64,000 nucleotides of DNA. Origin: Wenjunlia vitaminophila DSM 41686. GTDB lineage: Bacteria; Actinomycetota; Actinomycetes; Streptomycetales; Streptomycetaceae. The position numbers and the translations under genes are program-made. Location of the stretch: positions 255,051-319,050 of the forward strand of contig NZ_KB904634.1 of the NCBI RefSeq assembly GCF_000380165.1, given 5' to 3'. The stretch's first letter is position 1; each line of letters begins with the position of its first letter. Shown here piece after piece: positions 1 through 8,058 of this stretch. The notes beneath the pieces were generated by a model. That model saw only the letters and a program-made list of their open reading frames with translations. It was not told where the DNA came from and searched no databases.

Positions 1-505
1 CGACCAGCACCAGCAGACCCAGTGGGAGTGAGACCCGCAGCAGCGCCACCGCGCTGACGACGAGTCCGGTCAGCGCGGCGAGCGCCGCCGACACGGCCAT
101 GGTGACCCGGCCGACCCGCTGGGCGTCGGACGTGGCCACGTTGGTGAGTTCCCCGGGGAGCCGACCGGTCCCGGCGCCGCCCCTGGGGTGCAGCACCCGG
201 GCGGTCAGCTCCATCCGGACGGCGTGTCCGGCCAGTTCCGCGGACCGCTCGCCGAACCTGATGCCGTATCGGAAACAGAGCGACAGGGCGGTGTGGACCC
301 CCGCGAGGACCAGGCACCACCGCAGCAGTTCCCCGCCGTCGCCGGGACCGACGGCCCGGTCGATGATGACGCCGACCAGCACCGGGACCAGGGCCTCTCC
401 GGCCTGGTGGCCGGCGGCCAGCACCGACCCCGCGGCCACGAGGCGCCACTGGCCCCTGATGGCACGGCCCAGCACGCCGGGGCCGTCCCGCCCTCGCGTT
501 CGCAC
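1..505 (-). CDS. ABC exporter, N-terminal membrane domain (partial, runs off left edge)
   Basis: About 168 codons of the N-terminus of a fused permease/ATPase ABC exporter are present; the nucleotide-binding half lies beyond the window. The GTG start at 505 follows a GGGAGGGA ribosome site by about six bases. Residues 22-48 (LVAAGSVLAAGHQAGEALVP and on) and about 60-80 are hydrophobic spans typical of an ABC type-1 transmembrane region, followed by a charged loop with the ERSAEL/RMEL pattern seen before TM3. No track ORF covers this frame, but the translation is continuous to base 1. An iron box lies 78-96 bases upstream, so an iron-repressed role, such as siderophore export or uptake of a ferric siderophore, is inferred. 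The substrate cannot be read from the sequence. Confidence 0.75.
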   Translation of the reverse strand, partial: MRTRGRDGPGVLGRAIRGQWRLVAAGSVLAAGHQAGEALVPVLVGVIIDRAVGPGDGGELLRWCLVLAGVHTALSLCFRYGIRFGERSAELAGHAVRMELTARVLHPRGGAGTGRLPGELTNVATSDAQRVGRVTMAVSAALAALTGLVVSAVALLRVSLPLGLLVLV

Positions 506-582
506 CCGCTTCCCTCCCGTCCCGCGCACCCCTGGCAGCGGCGGCCCCGACCGGGCGGCTCCGGCCCCAGAACCAAGGGAAC

Positions 583-601
583 TTAGGTAAGGCTAGTCTA
601 A
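583..601. promoter_or_regulatory. Iron box (DmdR/IdeR-type operator)
   Basis: The 19-base site TTAGGTAAGGCTAGTCTAA closely matches the actinobacterial iron-repressor consensus TTAGGTTAGGCTAACCTAA, differing at three positions. It lies upstream of the ABC transporter reading leftward from 505. The aldehyde dehydrogenase on the other side ends at 695, so the box can only serve the ABC gene. Confidence 0.85.
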
Positions 602-694
602 CTTCGAGAGGGTGTGCAGACGGTGCCCTCCGGGCAACGGCGGGCGCGGAGCGGGGCGCGGCGGCCCCGGCGTGGGAGCGTCACCGGTCGCAGA

Positions 695-2185
695 TCAGAA
701 CGGGTACACCGGGGACTGGGCCCTGCGGGTGATCCACTGCCACTCGGTGTACGCCTCCGGGTCGGCCGGCCCCCCGAAGACGTCACCGCTGCCGGAGGCG
801 CCCATGCCTCCGATCGGCGCCTGCACGTCGTAGTTGACGGTCTGGTCGTTGACGTGGACGACACCGCTGCGCAACCGGTCGGCGATCGCCGCGGCGCGTG
901 ACTCGGAGCCACTGAGCACCGCGGCGGCGAGCCCGTACTCACCGTGGTTGGCGATGGCGACCGCCTCGTCGTCGCTGTCCACCGCGATGATCGGCGCGAC
1001 CGGCCCGAAGATCTCCTCGGTGAAGACCGGCATGTCGGTGGTGACCCCGGTGAGCACGGTGGGCTGGTACATCGGCCCGTCGTGGCTGCCCCCGGTGAGC
1101 AGGGTGGCCCCCGCGGCCACGCTCTCGGTGACCAACCGGTGCACCCGGGCCACCTGGTTCTCGTTGACCAGGGGCCCCAGGTGGACGTCGGCGCGCGCCG
1201 GGTCGCCGACCCGCAGGGCCCGCGCCCGGCGGGTGAGCTTCTCGGCGTAGGCCTCGACCACCCCGCGGTGCACGACGTGCCGGCCGACGGTCATGCAGAG
1301 CTGCCCCTGGTAGTTGAAGGTCCCCCAGGCTCCGGCGGACGAGGCCAGCTCCAGGTCGGCGTCCTCCAGCACGACCAGCGGGTTGTTACCGCCCAACTCG
1401 AGCACGCACTTCTTCAGCAGCGGCGCGCAGTCCGCGGCCACCTGGCGGCCGACGGCGGTGGAACCGGTGAACGAGATCATGTCCACGTTGCGGTCGATGA
1501 CCAGCGCCCGACCCGCCTCGGCCTCCCCGGGCAGCACCTGGAGCAGCCCGGGCGGCAGCCCCGCCTCGGCGAACAGCCGGGCCAGCGCGACACCACCGGT
1601 CACCGGGGTCTGGGGGTTGGGCTTGAGGACCACGGCGTTGCCGAGGGCCAGCGCCGGTCCCAACATCCGCAGGGCGAGCGTCAACGGGAAGTTCCACGGG
1701 GTGATGACGCCGACCACTCCCCTGGGCACTCGGCGGGCGAGGCTCGTCACCCCGGGAGGCGAGGGCAACGTCCCGCCCGCCGAGCGCGTCGTGAGGGCCG
1801 CGGCCTGGAGGAGGTTCTCACGGCTCTTGAGGAGTTCGAACTCGGCCTTGTGGCGCACCCCGCCGGTCTCCCGGATCAGCCAGTCGGCAAGCTCCTCGTG
1901 GTGGGTGGCCAGCACGTCCGCGGCGCGTAAGAACACCTCCCTGCGGCGCTCGGCCGCGGTCGCCGCCCACTCCGGCTGGGCCGCCGCCGCCGAAGCCGTG
2001 GCTCGGGCGACATCCGCGGCGTCGGCGAGGCCGGCCACCGCCAGCGTCGCGCCGGTCGCCTTCTCCAACACGTCGACGGCGCCGCCGGAGGCCGGCGTCC
2101 AGGCCCCGTCGATGTACACGGCGCCCTGCCATGGTTGGGCGTTGAGGAAGCGGAACCTGGTGTCACTGTGCGCGGTCAAGGTCAT
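695..2185 (-). CDS. Aldehyde dehydrogenase, benzaldehyde/vanillin dehydrogenase-like
   Basis: NAD(P)-dependent aldehyde dehydrogenase of 496 residues, the usual family length, oxidising an aldehyde (an aromatic one by context) to the acid. The visible family landmarks are PWNFP with Asn165, LKPN with Lys188, FTGS at 239-242, ELGG with Glu263, and the catalytic Cys297 in GQLCMTVGR. The frame is open for 167 codons further upstream, but ATG 2185 is chosen because GGAGAG precedes it and family homology begins there. It is divergent from the cupin operon across a 468-bp gap and probably feeds a hydroxybenzoate-type acid into it. Codon 86 is TTA (1928-1930), rare in such genomes. Assignment to the family is firm; the substrate is inferred. 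Confidence 0.9.
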   Translation of the reverse strand: MTLTAHSDTRFRFLNAQPWQGAVYIDGAWTPASGGAVDVLEKATGATLAVAGLADAADVARATASAAAAQPEWAATAAERRREVFLRAADVLATHHEELADWLIRETGGVRHKAEFELLKSRENLLQAAALTTRSAGGTLPSPPGVTSLARRVPRGVVGVITPWNFPLTLALRMLGPALALGNAVVLKPNPQTPVTGGVALARLFAEAGLPPGLLQVLPGEAEAGRALVIDRNVDMISFTGSTAVGRQVAADCAPLLKKCVLELGGNNPLVVLEDADLELASSAGAWGTFNYQGQLCMTVGRHVVHRGVVEAYAEKLTRRARALRVGDPARADVHLGPLVNENQVARVHRLVTESVAAGATLLTGGSHDGPMYQPTVLTGVTTDMPVFTEEIFGPVAPIIAVDSDDEAVAIANHGEYGLAAAVLSGSESRAAAIADRLRSGVVHVNDQTVNYDVQAPIGGMGASGSGDVFGGPADPEAYTEWQWITRRAQSPVYPF

Positions 2186-2653
2186 CGATCTCTCCAACGG
2201 TCGTCGTTCCGCGGTGTCGTCGTTCCCCCGTCGCGCGCCTGTCCTCGTGCTCCCGTCCCGGTGTTTCCGTCGTGCCGTGTCCTTCTGAGCGCCGGTACGC
2301 GCCGGTACCTCCGTTCTGCCCACCGGCCACGGGCTGCGAGCCGCGGGCCGCGCCGACCCGGCGGCCTCGCGTGCCGTGGGTGACGTTCCCTCCGCGGTGG
2401 TGCCCGGGAGGTCCCGGCCCCCGTCGATGTCGTCGGGCCGGGGAACCAACGCCCCGGCCAGCAGCATTACCCAGCGGTCCGCCACGACACCAGAGGTTTG
2501 CGCACAAGCCGCCCGGTTCTCGGACAGCCTTGCCCAGCTACTGGAATCCCAGTCAAATCCGGCTGGACCAACGCCCGTAAGGGCATTGACAGGGACAGAA
2601 CGTATCAGCAATAACGTACGTAAGGACTTACCTATTGAGAAAGGTAAAGCCCC
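2186..2653. other. Divergent promoter region, aldehyde dehydrogenase / cupin operon
   Basis: There is no credible gene in these 468 bases. The right end, about 2580-2650, is noticeably AT-richer than its surroundings and carries a TTGACA (2586-2591), a possible -35 element for the rightward operon, with no convincing -10 at standard spacing. The leftward start at 2185 has GGAGAG just upstream. Confidence 0.5.
2617..2647. promoter_or_regulatory. Overlapping palindromes before the cupin gene (candidate PadR operator)
   Basis: GTAAG-GA-CTTAC (2620-2631) is a perfect inverted repeat that extends to TAcGTAAG/CTTACcTA with one mismatch. Overlapping it, TTACCT (2629-2634) pairs with AGGTAA (2642-2647), and the latter lies in the AAAGG ribosome site of the gene starting at 2654. 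A repressor bound here would cover promoter and start region. The PadR-family gene at 5232 is the natural candidate; this link is inferred. Confidence 0.5.
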
Positions 2654-3439
2654 ATGGACGCCAGTCGCACCCCGAACGCCAACCAAGCCGGGTTAGCCGC
2701 ACCGTCCCGCCGCGGGGCCGCGGTCACCGCCGAGGAGTACCGCGCACTCCTCCCGCACGTGCCCTCACAGCGGGAGAGCAACGACGTCGCCTCGGTCCTC
2801 ACCTCCGACGAGTACTTCAAGGTCGTGCGCAAGCCGGACATCCGTCCCGGATTCTGGAAGGCAGCCGACGTCCGGGCCGTCCTCGACCGGCTCGCCGAGG
2901 ACCCGCTGCGGGAGGCGGAGCGCCGGTTCTGCACCGCGGTGAACACCGACACCGGCGACCTCAACGGCGCCACGCCCTACGTGTTCATCGGCTGGCAGCT
3001 CATCCACCCCGGTGAGGAGGTGCCGCCCCACCGGCACAACTCCATCGCCATCTACCTGATCCTCGAGGGCACCGGGAGCACGGTGGTGCAGGAGGCCGGT
3101 GGCGAGTGGACCAGGTTCCACTGGGAGAAGGGCGACACCCTGGTCTGCCCGGCGTGGGCGTACCACGCGCACTACGCCGAGGGCGACGAGGACACCGTGA
3201 TGTACGTCATCCAGGACATGCCCGCGCACGCCACGGGCCGGACCCTGTTCTGGGAGGAGCCGATGGGGCAGGAGCACATCCGGCACCTCGTCCACGGCAC
3301 GAGCCGCTCGTGGAGCGTCACCCGGCAGATGCCGGACGAGGCCTCGGGACCGGGCGCGCCGGCCGGTGACGCCCCGTCGGCGAACGGCTCGTCGCCGTCC
3401 GGGTCCTCAGGCGGAACGGCACCGGGGGGGCAGGGATGA
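2654..3439 (+). CDS. Cupin-family ring-cleavage dioxygenase, gentisate 1,2-dioxygenase-like
   Basis: A single-cupin protein of 261 residues resembling gentisate/salicylate-type extradiol dioxygenases, which open hydroxybenzoate rings using Fe(II). Cupin motif 1 is PPHRHNSIAIYLILEGTG (His126, His128, Glu138); motif 2 is GDTLVCPAWAYHAHYA with His171 and His173. Gentisate dioxygenases are usually near 350 residues with two cupins, so this is a short relative. ATG 2654 follows AAAGG by nine bases. Codon 14 is TTA (2693-2695). The stop overlaps the next start as ATGA. Followed by dienelactone-hydrolase and FAH genes, it is best read as the first ring-cleavage step of a gentisate- or substituted-salicylate-type pathway. 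The C-terminal 40 residues are low-complexity Gly/Ser/Pro. Confidence 0.75.
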   Translation: MDASRTPNANQAGLAAPSRRGAAVTAEEYRALLPHVPSQRESNDVASVLTSDEYFKVVRKPDIRPGFWKAADVRAVLDRLAEDPLREAERRFCTAVNTDTGDLNGATPYVFIGWQLIHPGEEVPPHRHNSIAIYLILEGTGSTVVQEAGGEWTRFHWEKGDTLVCPAWAYHAHYAEGDEDTVMYVIQDMPAHATGRTLFWEEPMGQEHIRHLVHGTSRSWSVTRQMPDEASGPGAPAGDAPSANGSSPSGSSGGTAPGGQG

Positions 3440-4206
3440 CGACACCGGAGCGGGTGGCCTTCGGCAGTGGGGCCGCGGGCCCCGGGGGCTACCAGCACTC
3501 GCTCCCCGGCGGCGGCCCCGGTGGGTACTTCCACCCGGCGCCCGGGCCGGGACCACACCCCGCGGTGGTGGTCGTCCCCGCCATCTCCGGGGTCAACGAC
3601 TACGTGCAGCGCCAGGCGGCGCGGCTGGCCGAGGCCGGCTACTCCGCCCTGCTGCTCGACTACTACGCCCGCCAGCAGGGGCAGGCGCCGGACCTGAGCT
3701 CACCTGAGAAGGTCATGGAGGCGGTGTGGGCGCTGCCCGACCCCCAGGTCCTGGACGACCTGTCGGCGGCGGTGGCCTGGTTGGGCGCCCGCCCCGAGGT
3801 CGAGGCGTCCCGCGTCGGCGTGGTGGGCTTCTGCATCGGCGGCAGCTACGCCCTGCTGGGCGCCGCCCACGTCCCGGGGCTCGCCTGCGCGGTCACGTTC
3901 TACGGCATGCTCCGCTACGCGCAGCTCAGCCCGAACAAGCCGGAGTCGCCGCTGGACGCGGTGAGCAAGGCGCAGTGCCCGGTGCTCGGCCACTTCGGCG
4001 ACGCGGACGCGATCGTCCCGCTCGCGGACGCCAGGGAACTGGCGGACCGCCTGCGCGGCAAGCCGGCGGAGATCTACACCTACCCCGGGGCCGGGCACGC
4101 CTTCCACGAGGACTTCCGGCCCCAGGTGTACCGACCGGCCGCCGCCGCGGCGGCCTGGGAGCGCACCTGCCAGTACCTGGACTACTACCTGCGTGTCGCC
4201 CCCTGA
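3436..4206 (+). CDS. Dienelactone hydrolase family protein
   Basis: Alpha/beta hydrolase of 256 residues from the dienelactone hydrolase family, which opens lactone intermediates of aromatic degradation. The nucleophile is Cys133 in GVVGFCIGGSYAL, diagnostic for this family (Cys in place of Ser). The acid lies in HFGDADAIVPL (Asp189 or Asp191) and the histidine is His221 in YPGAGHAFHEDF. It starts at an ATG overlapping the cupin stop by four bases, so it is translationally coupled. A lactone hydrolase directly after a gentisate-like dioxygenase suggests the ring-cleavage product lactonises, as described for 5-substituted salicylates, before hydrolysis to maleylpyruvate. That reading is inferred. 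Confidence 0.85.
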   Translation: MTTPERVAFGSGAAGPGGYQHSLPGGGPGGYFHPAPGPGPHPAVVVVPAISGVNDYVQRQAARLAEAGYSALLLDYYARQQGQAPDLSSPEKVMEAVWALPDPQVLDDLSAAVAWLGARPEVEASRVGVVGFCIGGSYALLGAAHVPGLACAVTFYGMLRYAQLSPNKPESPLDAVSKAQCPVLGHFGDADAIVPLADARELADRLRGKPAEIYTYPGAGHAFHEDFRPQVYRPAAAAAAWERTCQYLDYYLRVAP

Positions 4207-4247
4207 CGCACCGCCGCCGTGTGGCCCGACGCGAGGAGGAGGAGACG

Positions 4248-5141
4248 ATGCGGCTCGCCATCATCAACGACTGGAGGTTGGGCGTCGTCGATCCCGTCGC
4301 GGGAACGGTCGTTGACGTCCACGACGCCCTGCCGTGGCGGCACGACCCCGACCCGTTCGGTGCGGGCTGGTGGTTGCGGCTGTGCCGGGAGCTGCCGCAC
4401 CTGCGGAACGCGATCGGCCGCGCCGCCGCCGCGGGTCCGCCGGTGCCGCTGGACGAGGTGGCGCTGCGCCCCCCGGTGCTCAATCCGGGCAAGGTCATCG
4501 CCTGCGCCTGCAACTACGCCGGTCACGTCACGGAGATGCGGGACCGGGTGATGCCGGAGCGGACGGCCGGGGCCGGGCGCTGGCTGCTGGACTTCGACGT
4601 CTTCCTCAAGGCGCCGAGCTCGGTCTGCGGTCCGCGGGACACCGTGGTGCTGCCGGCGACGACCCCGGGGGGCGAGGAGGCGCCGGTGCACCACGAGGCC
4701 GAACTGACCGTGGTCATCGGCACCGGGGGGCGGGACATCCCACCGGAGCGGGCGATGTCCCACGTCCTCGGGTACCTTATTGGTCTGGACATGACCGTCC
4801 GGGCGAGCGGTGACCGCTCGCGGCGCAAGAGCCACGACACCTTCACCCCGCTCGGTCCGTGGCTGACCACGGCCGACGAGGTCCCCGACCCGCACGACAT
4901 CGAGATCGAGTTGCGGGTGGGGAGCGAGGTCCGGCAGAAGGTGAACACCGCCGCGCTGCTGACCCGGGTGGACCGGATCGTAAACTACGCCTCGACCTGC
5001 ATGCGGCTGGAACCCGGTGATGTGATCATGACCGGTGCTCCACCGGGGGTCGGCCCGGTCGAGGACGGAGACGTCCTGGACGTCTCCATGACCGGTCTGG
5101 GCCGGATGCACGTGCCGGTCCGAGCAGCGACCCACCCGTGA
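4248..5141 (+). CDS. Fumarylacetoacetate hydrolase family protein, probable acylpyruvate hydrolase
   Basis: A FAH-fold hydrolase of 297 residues that would cleave a carbon-carbon bond in an acylpyruvate, for example fumarylpyruvate or maleylpyruvate to pyruvate plus a diacid. Divalent-metal ligands are seen in HHEAELTVVIG (Glu150, Glu152) and GLDMTVRASGDRSRRKSHD (Asp181, catalytic-type Lys194). The C-terminal TGAPPGVGPVEDGDVL loop is typical. ATG 4248 is chosen over the longer open frame because of a GAGGAGGAG run ending six bases upstream and homology starting at once. It lies 41 bp after the dienelactone hydrolase. It completes a cupin, lactonase, hydrolase series from aromatic ring to central metabolites; a dedicated isomerase gene is not seen. 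Confidence 0.85.
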   Translation: MRLAIINDWRLGVVDPVAGTVVDVHDALPWRHDPDPFGAGWWLRLCRELPHLRNAIGRAAAAGPPVPLDEVALRPPVLNPGKVIACACNYAGHVTEMRDRVMPERTAGAGRWLLDFDVFLKAPSSVCGPRDTVVLPATTPGGEEAPVHHEAELTVVIGTGGRDIPPERAMSHVLGYLIGLDMTVRASGDRSRRKSHDTFTPLGPWLTTADEVPDPHDIEIELRVGSEVRQKVNTAALLTRVDRIVNYASTCMRLEPGDVIMTGAPPGVGPVEDGDVLDVSMTGLGRMHVPVRAATHP

Positions 5142-5231
5142 GAACCGTTCGACCAGCCGCGTCCGGCCGCTCCCCCGGCCGGGCGCGGCGCACGTCCACC
5201 CGACCCGGGGTAGGTAAGGAACGAGGCACCG

Positions 5232-5987
5232 ATGTCCCTGCGCCACGCGCTGCTGGCGATACTCACCGTCGAGCCGATGACCGGCTACGAACTCGTCAAG
5301 TACTTCGACGGCAGCATCGCCTTCTTCTGGAGCGCCCCACACAGTCAGATCTACCCGGAGCTGCGGCGCATGGAGTCCGGGGGGCTCCTCGAGGCCGAGG
5401 TGGTGCCCCGCGGTGAACGGGCGGAGAAGCGGGTGTACTCCATCACCGAGGAGGGACGTGACGAGCTGCGCCGCTGGGCCGAGGAGCTGACCCCCTACCA
5501 CGCCGGCAGGGACCCCCACCGGCTCAAGGCAGCCCTGTTCGAGTGGGCGTCGCTCGCGTCGGCGAGACGACAGCTCCGGGAGCACATCCACCACCACGAG
5601 CGCGCCCTGGCGAAGTGGGAGAAAATGCTCTCCGACATCGACACCCTGCGGGTTCCGCTGCTGTCCCGCCGGCTGTCCCACCGCCCCGCCACCGAGCACC
5701 CCGCGATCGTCGCCGTCAAGCGGTTCGCCTTCTCGGGGGAGGTCGCCAGGGCCCGCACCGAGATCGCCTGGGCCGAGGAGGGACTCGCGCTCCTCGACGA
5801 GTTCGAACGCAACGGACAACAGCTCTACGGTGACCTGCCGACACCACCGCCCGGGGAGCCCACGTCCGCGAGGGACACGGGCCCGGGGGACGCGCTCCCG
5901 GAGCACGCCCCCCGGACGGGGGACGGCACCTCGGCCCGGCGCAACGGCGCCCGGGTGCCCGAGGCCGTCCGGGACACGCGGGGCTGA
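5232..5987 (+). CDS. PadR-family transcriptional regulator
   Basis: A PadR regulator of 251 residues. The N-terminal winged helix (residues 1-85, with LLAILTVEPMTGYELVKYF and SQIYPELRRMESGGL) is followed by a helical dimerisation region (about 95-195, including HHHERALAKWEKML) and a disordered Pro/Gly/Arg tail from about 198. PadR proteins typically repress phenolic-acid catabolic genes and are released by the phenolic substrate. It lies 90 bp after the FAH gene on the same strand, probably in the same transcript or under its own promoter. ATG 5232 has GAGG six bases upstream. The palindromes at 2617-2647 are its likely target. Confidence 0.9.
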   Translation: MSLRHALLAILTVEPMTGYELVKYFDGSIAFFWSAPHSQIYPELRRMESGGLLEAEVVPRGERAEKRVYSITEEGRDELRRWAEELTPYHAGRDPHRLKAALFEWASLASARRQLREHIHHHERALAKWEKMLSDIDTLRVPLLSRRLSHRPATEHPAIVAVKRFAFSGEVARARTEIAWAEEGLALLDEFERNGQQLYGDLPTPPPGEPTSARDTGPGDALPEHAPRTGDGTSARRNGARVPEAVRDTRG

Positions 5988-6136
5988 CCGGTCCGGGCGA
6001 CCGCCACCGGTGCGCGGACACCACCGCGGCCACGACCGACCGGGGGTACCCGACCGTGGCGCGGTGTACCGCCGCCCTGGCGGGTACTCGACGGAGTGCT
6101 CGGCGGGCCGAGCCGCCGCGAGTCGAGGAGTGTTCC

Positions 6137-6994
6137 ATGGCGCGACCCATCACGGCGGGCGTGGACGGATCGCCGGAGAGCCTGGCCGCCGCGGACTGGG
6201 CGGCACGGGAGGCCCGGCGCCGGGGACTCCCCCTGCGCCTGGTCTACGCCCAGACCTGGCGGGCGGAGGAGGTCCCGGCGGAGTACGAACGGGCACGCCG
6301 GCATCCGCTGGAGGACACGGCGGACGAGATGCGCACGCTCCACCCCGACCTGCCGATCACCACGGAGCGGCTCACCGACCAGCCGGAGGCCGTGCTGCCC
6401 AGGGAGGCCGAGGACGCGGAGATGCTGGTCCTGGGGTCCCGGGGCCTGGGCAGGTTCACCGGGTTCCTGGTGGGCTCGGTCGGGATGCAGGTGCTGGCGC
6501 GGGCGAGGGCCCCGGTGGTGATGGTGCGCACCGGTGAGCGCGTCGCGGCCGAGCAGACCCGGGGCGAGGTCGTGGTGGGCGCGCAGGACCTGGACGAGTC
6601 GGGGGAGCCGGTGCTCGGCTGGGCGTTCGCGGCCGCCGACCTCCGCGGGGCGACGCTGCGCGCGGTGCGGACCTGGGCCGTGCCGCCGATCTTCGGCTAC
6701 GACCCGGCGGCGCTGCGGATCACCGAGCAGTCCGACGCGTTGGACGCCCGGGAGAGGGAGCTGTTGTCCCAGGGGCTGCGGCCGTGGCGGGAGCGGTACC
6801 CGCGGGTGGCGGTGATCGAGCAGACGGAGTTGGGGGACCCCGCCGAGACCCTGGTCCGGGCCGCCTCCCGGGCGGACCTGCTGGTCGTGGGTCGCCGGAT
6901 GCGCCGCTCCCCCCTGGGTATCCGGGTCGGACCGGTGACGCACGGGGTGCTCCACCACGCGCCCTGTCCGGTGGCGGTGATCCCCCACGAGTGA
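6137..6994 (+). CDS. Universal stress protein, two UspA domains
   Basis: A tandem UspA protein of 285 residues. Domain 1 (residues 1-140) has the ATP-binding signature GSRGLGRFTGFLVGSVG (G-2x-G-9x-G-S pattern). Domain 2 (about 150-285) ends in HAPCPVAVIPHE, but its glycine loop (GRRMRRSPLGIRVGPVTHG) is degenerate. Such proteins bind ATP and are induced in dormancy, hypoxia and other stresses. ATG 6137 is chosen over the upstream extension because GAGGAG lies six bases before it and MARPITAGVDGSPES is the usual N-terminus. It is monocistronic, with a hairpin 165 bp downstream. A second tandem Usp is encoded at 12909-13790. Confidence 0.9.
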   Translation: MARPITAGVDGSPESLAAADWAAREARRRGLPLRLVYAQTWRAEEVPAEYERARRHPLEDTADEMRTLHPDLPITTERLTDQPEAVLPREAEDAEMLVLGSRGLGRFTGFLVGSVGMQVLARARAPVVMVRTGERVAAEQTRGEVVVGAQDLDESGEPVLGWAFAAADLRGATLRAVRTWAVPPIFGYDPAALRITEQSDALDARERELLSQGLRPWRERYPRVAVIEQTELGDPAETLVRAASRADLLVVGRRMRRSPLGIRVGPVTHGVLHHAPCPVAVIPHE

Positions 6995-7451
6995 GCGGTC
7001 GACCTGGGACGGACCTGGAGTCCGGTTGGAGGGGTGAGCGGCGGACCAGTCTGGTTTGACCGGACCCCAAGCCGTTCGTGTCACCCTGCGGACGCCCGCG
7101 GGTCACGCACCCCGGCACTCCAATCCCCGGAGAAGGAACGAGGCAACGCCGGCTTCCTCCCCGCCCCGAGGCGGGGTTCCAGCGGTCGCCCGCTGGGTTC
7201 GTCGGCGACCGCCCCGTTCGGGAGGGCTCCCGTTGAGGTCTCACACCGTCTCCATCCCAGCGCTGAAACGATTCTGGGCGCTGTCGTCGCCGTACGTGAC
7301 CGCGCCTGACCCGTTTCCGCATGGTTGGTGATCGGAGCCGGCGATCGGGGCGATCGGTGGTCGCCCGTTCACATCCAGAACCCCGTCATGACCGCTCTTG
7401 GGCCCGCTTCCCCCCGGCGCCGCGCGAGGCGGTCCGGTGCCAAGGAGCCAC
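6995..7451. other. Intergenic region between Usp and ECF sigma genes
   Basis: These 457 bases hold no credible gene. A hairpin at 7159-7176 is listed separately. Around 7328-7370 the tetranucleotide-rich GATCGG motif recurs several times before the sigma gene. No promoter match is strong enough to call. Confidence 0.5.
7159..7176 (+). terminator. Hairpin, 7-bp GC stem
   Basis: CCCCGCC-CCGA-GGCGGGG folds into a perfect stem with a 4-base loop, followed by TT. It lies 165 bp after the Usp stop and may end that transcript; it lacks a long U tract. Confidence 0.4.
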
Positions 7452-7997
7452 ATGCTCGGCGACGAAGAAGCGCTGCTCACGGCCACCTCGGAACCCGCCA
7501 CCCACTCCGTCCAGGCGGCCCGCTGGGACCTGTTGCTGACCCACCGGGACCGGCTGCACCGCCTCGCCCGGTCCCGGCTGCCCACCCCGCAGGACGCCGA
7601 GGACTGCGTCCAGGAAGCCCTGGTGCGCGCCGCCGCCCACCGCGGCCTGGACGAGAAGCGCGTCGGCCCCTTCCTCACCTCGGTCACCCTGCGGCTCTGC
7701 GTGGACCACTACCGCAGGTGCGAACAACAGCGGCGGCTGCTGCTGCGGATGCACCTGGTGGAGACGGCGGTGGGCCCCGAGGAGTCGGTGTGCGCCGCCT
7801 CCGAGGGCGCCTGGGTGCTGGACCAGGTCCAGCGGCTGGCCGGTCGCGAACTCCAAGTGATCATGGCTCGGGTGGACGGTGCGAGCACCCGGGAGGCGGC
7901 CCGCCGGCTGGGCATCACCACCAAGGCCGCGGAGGGCGCCTTCACCCGGGCCAGGGCGCGGTTACGACGCTGGTACGACGGTTCTTTGGTGGTCTGA
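7452..7997 (+). CDS. ECF-type RNA polymerase sigma factor
   Basis: A 181-residue group IV sigma factor. Region 2 is seen at LLTHRDRLHRLARSRLPTPQ and DAEDCVQEALVRAAAH, with RLCVDHYRRCEQQRR in the 2.4 area. Region 4 is VLDQVQRLAGRELQVIM followed by the helix-turn-helix STREAARRLGITTKAAEGAF. ATG 7452 is preceded by AAGGAG at five bases and is preferred to the ATG at 7398. No anti-sigma gene is adjacent: the next gene is convergent. Codon 171 is TTA (7962-7964), so full-length synthesis could depend on the rare leucyl-tRNA BldA if the host is Streptomyces-like. Confidence 0.85.
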   Translation: MLGDEEALLTATSEPATHSVQAARWDLLLTHRDRLHRLARSRLPTPQDAEDCVQEALVRAAAHRGLDEKRVGPFLTSVTLRLCVDHYRRCEQQRRLLLRMHLVETAVGPEESVCAASEGAWVLDQVQRLAGRELQVIMARVDGASTREAARRLGITTKAAEGAFTRARARLRRWYDGSLVV

Positions 7998-8006
7998 GCG
8001 GGGCGA

Positions 8007-8050
8007 GGGTACGGGGACGACGCCCCCGGGCCACCGTCGTCCCCGTACCC
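8007..8050. terminator. Bidirectional terminator hairpin, 16-bp perfect stem
   Basis: GGGTACGGGGACGACG (8007-8022) pairs perfectly with CGTCGTCCCCGTACCC (8035-8050) around a 12-base loop. It fills the 61-bp gap between the converging sigma-factor and MmgE/PrpD genes and would stop transcripts from both. Confidence 0.85.
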
Positions 8051-8058
8051 CGCCCGCC

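Noticed and set aside
2586-2614. Full -35/-10 promoter for the cupin operon
   Set aside because: TTGACA is perfect but the hexamers at 17-18 bp (CAATAA, AATAAC) match the -10 consensus poorly, so only the -35 is mentioned.
4185-5906. 573-codon minus-strand frame opposite FAH and PadR
   Set aside because: No motif, His/Arg/Gly-rich, antisense to two well-supported genes.
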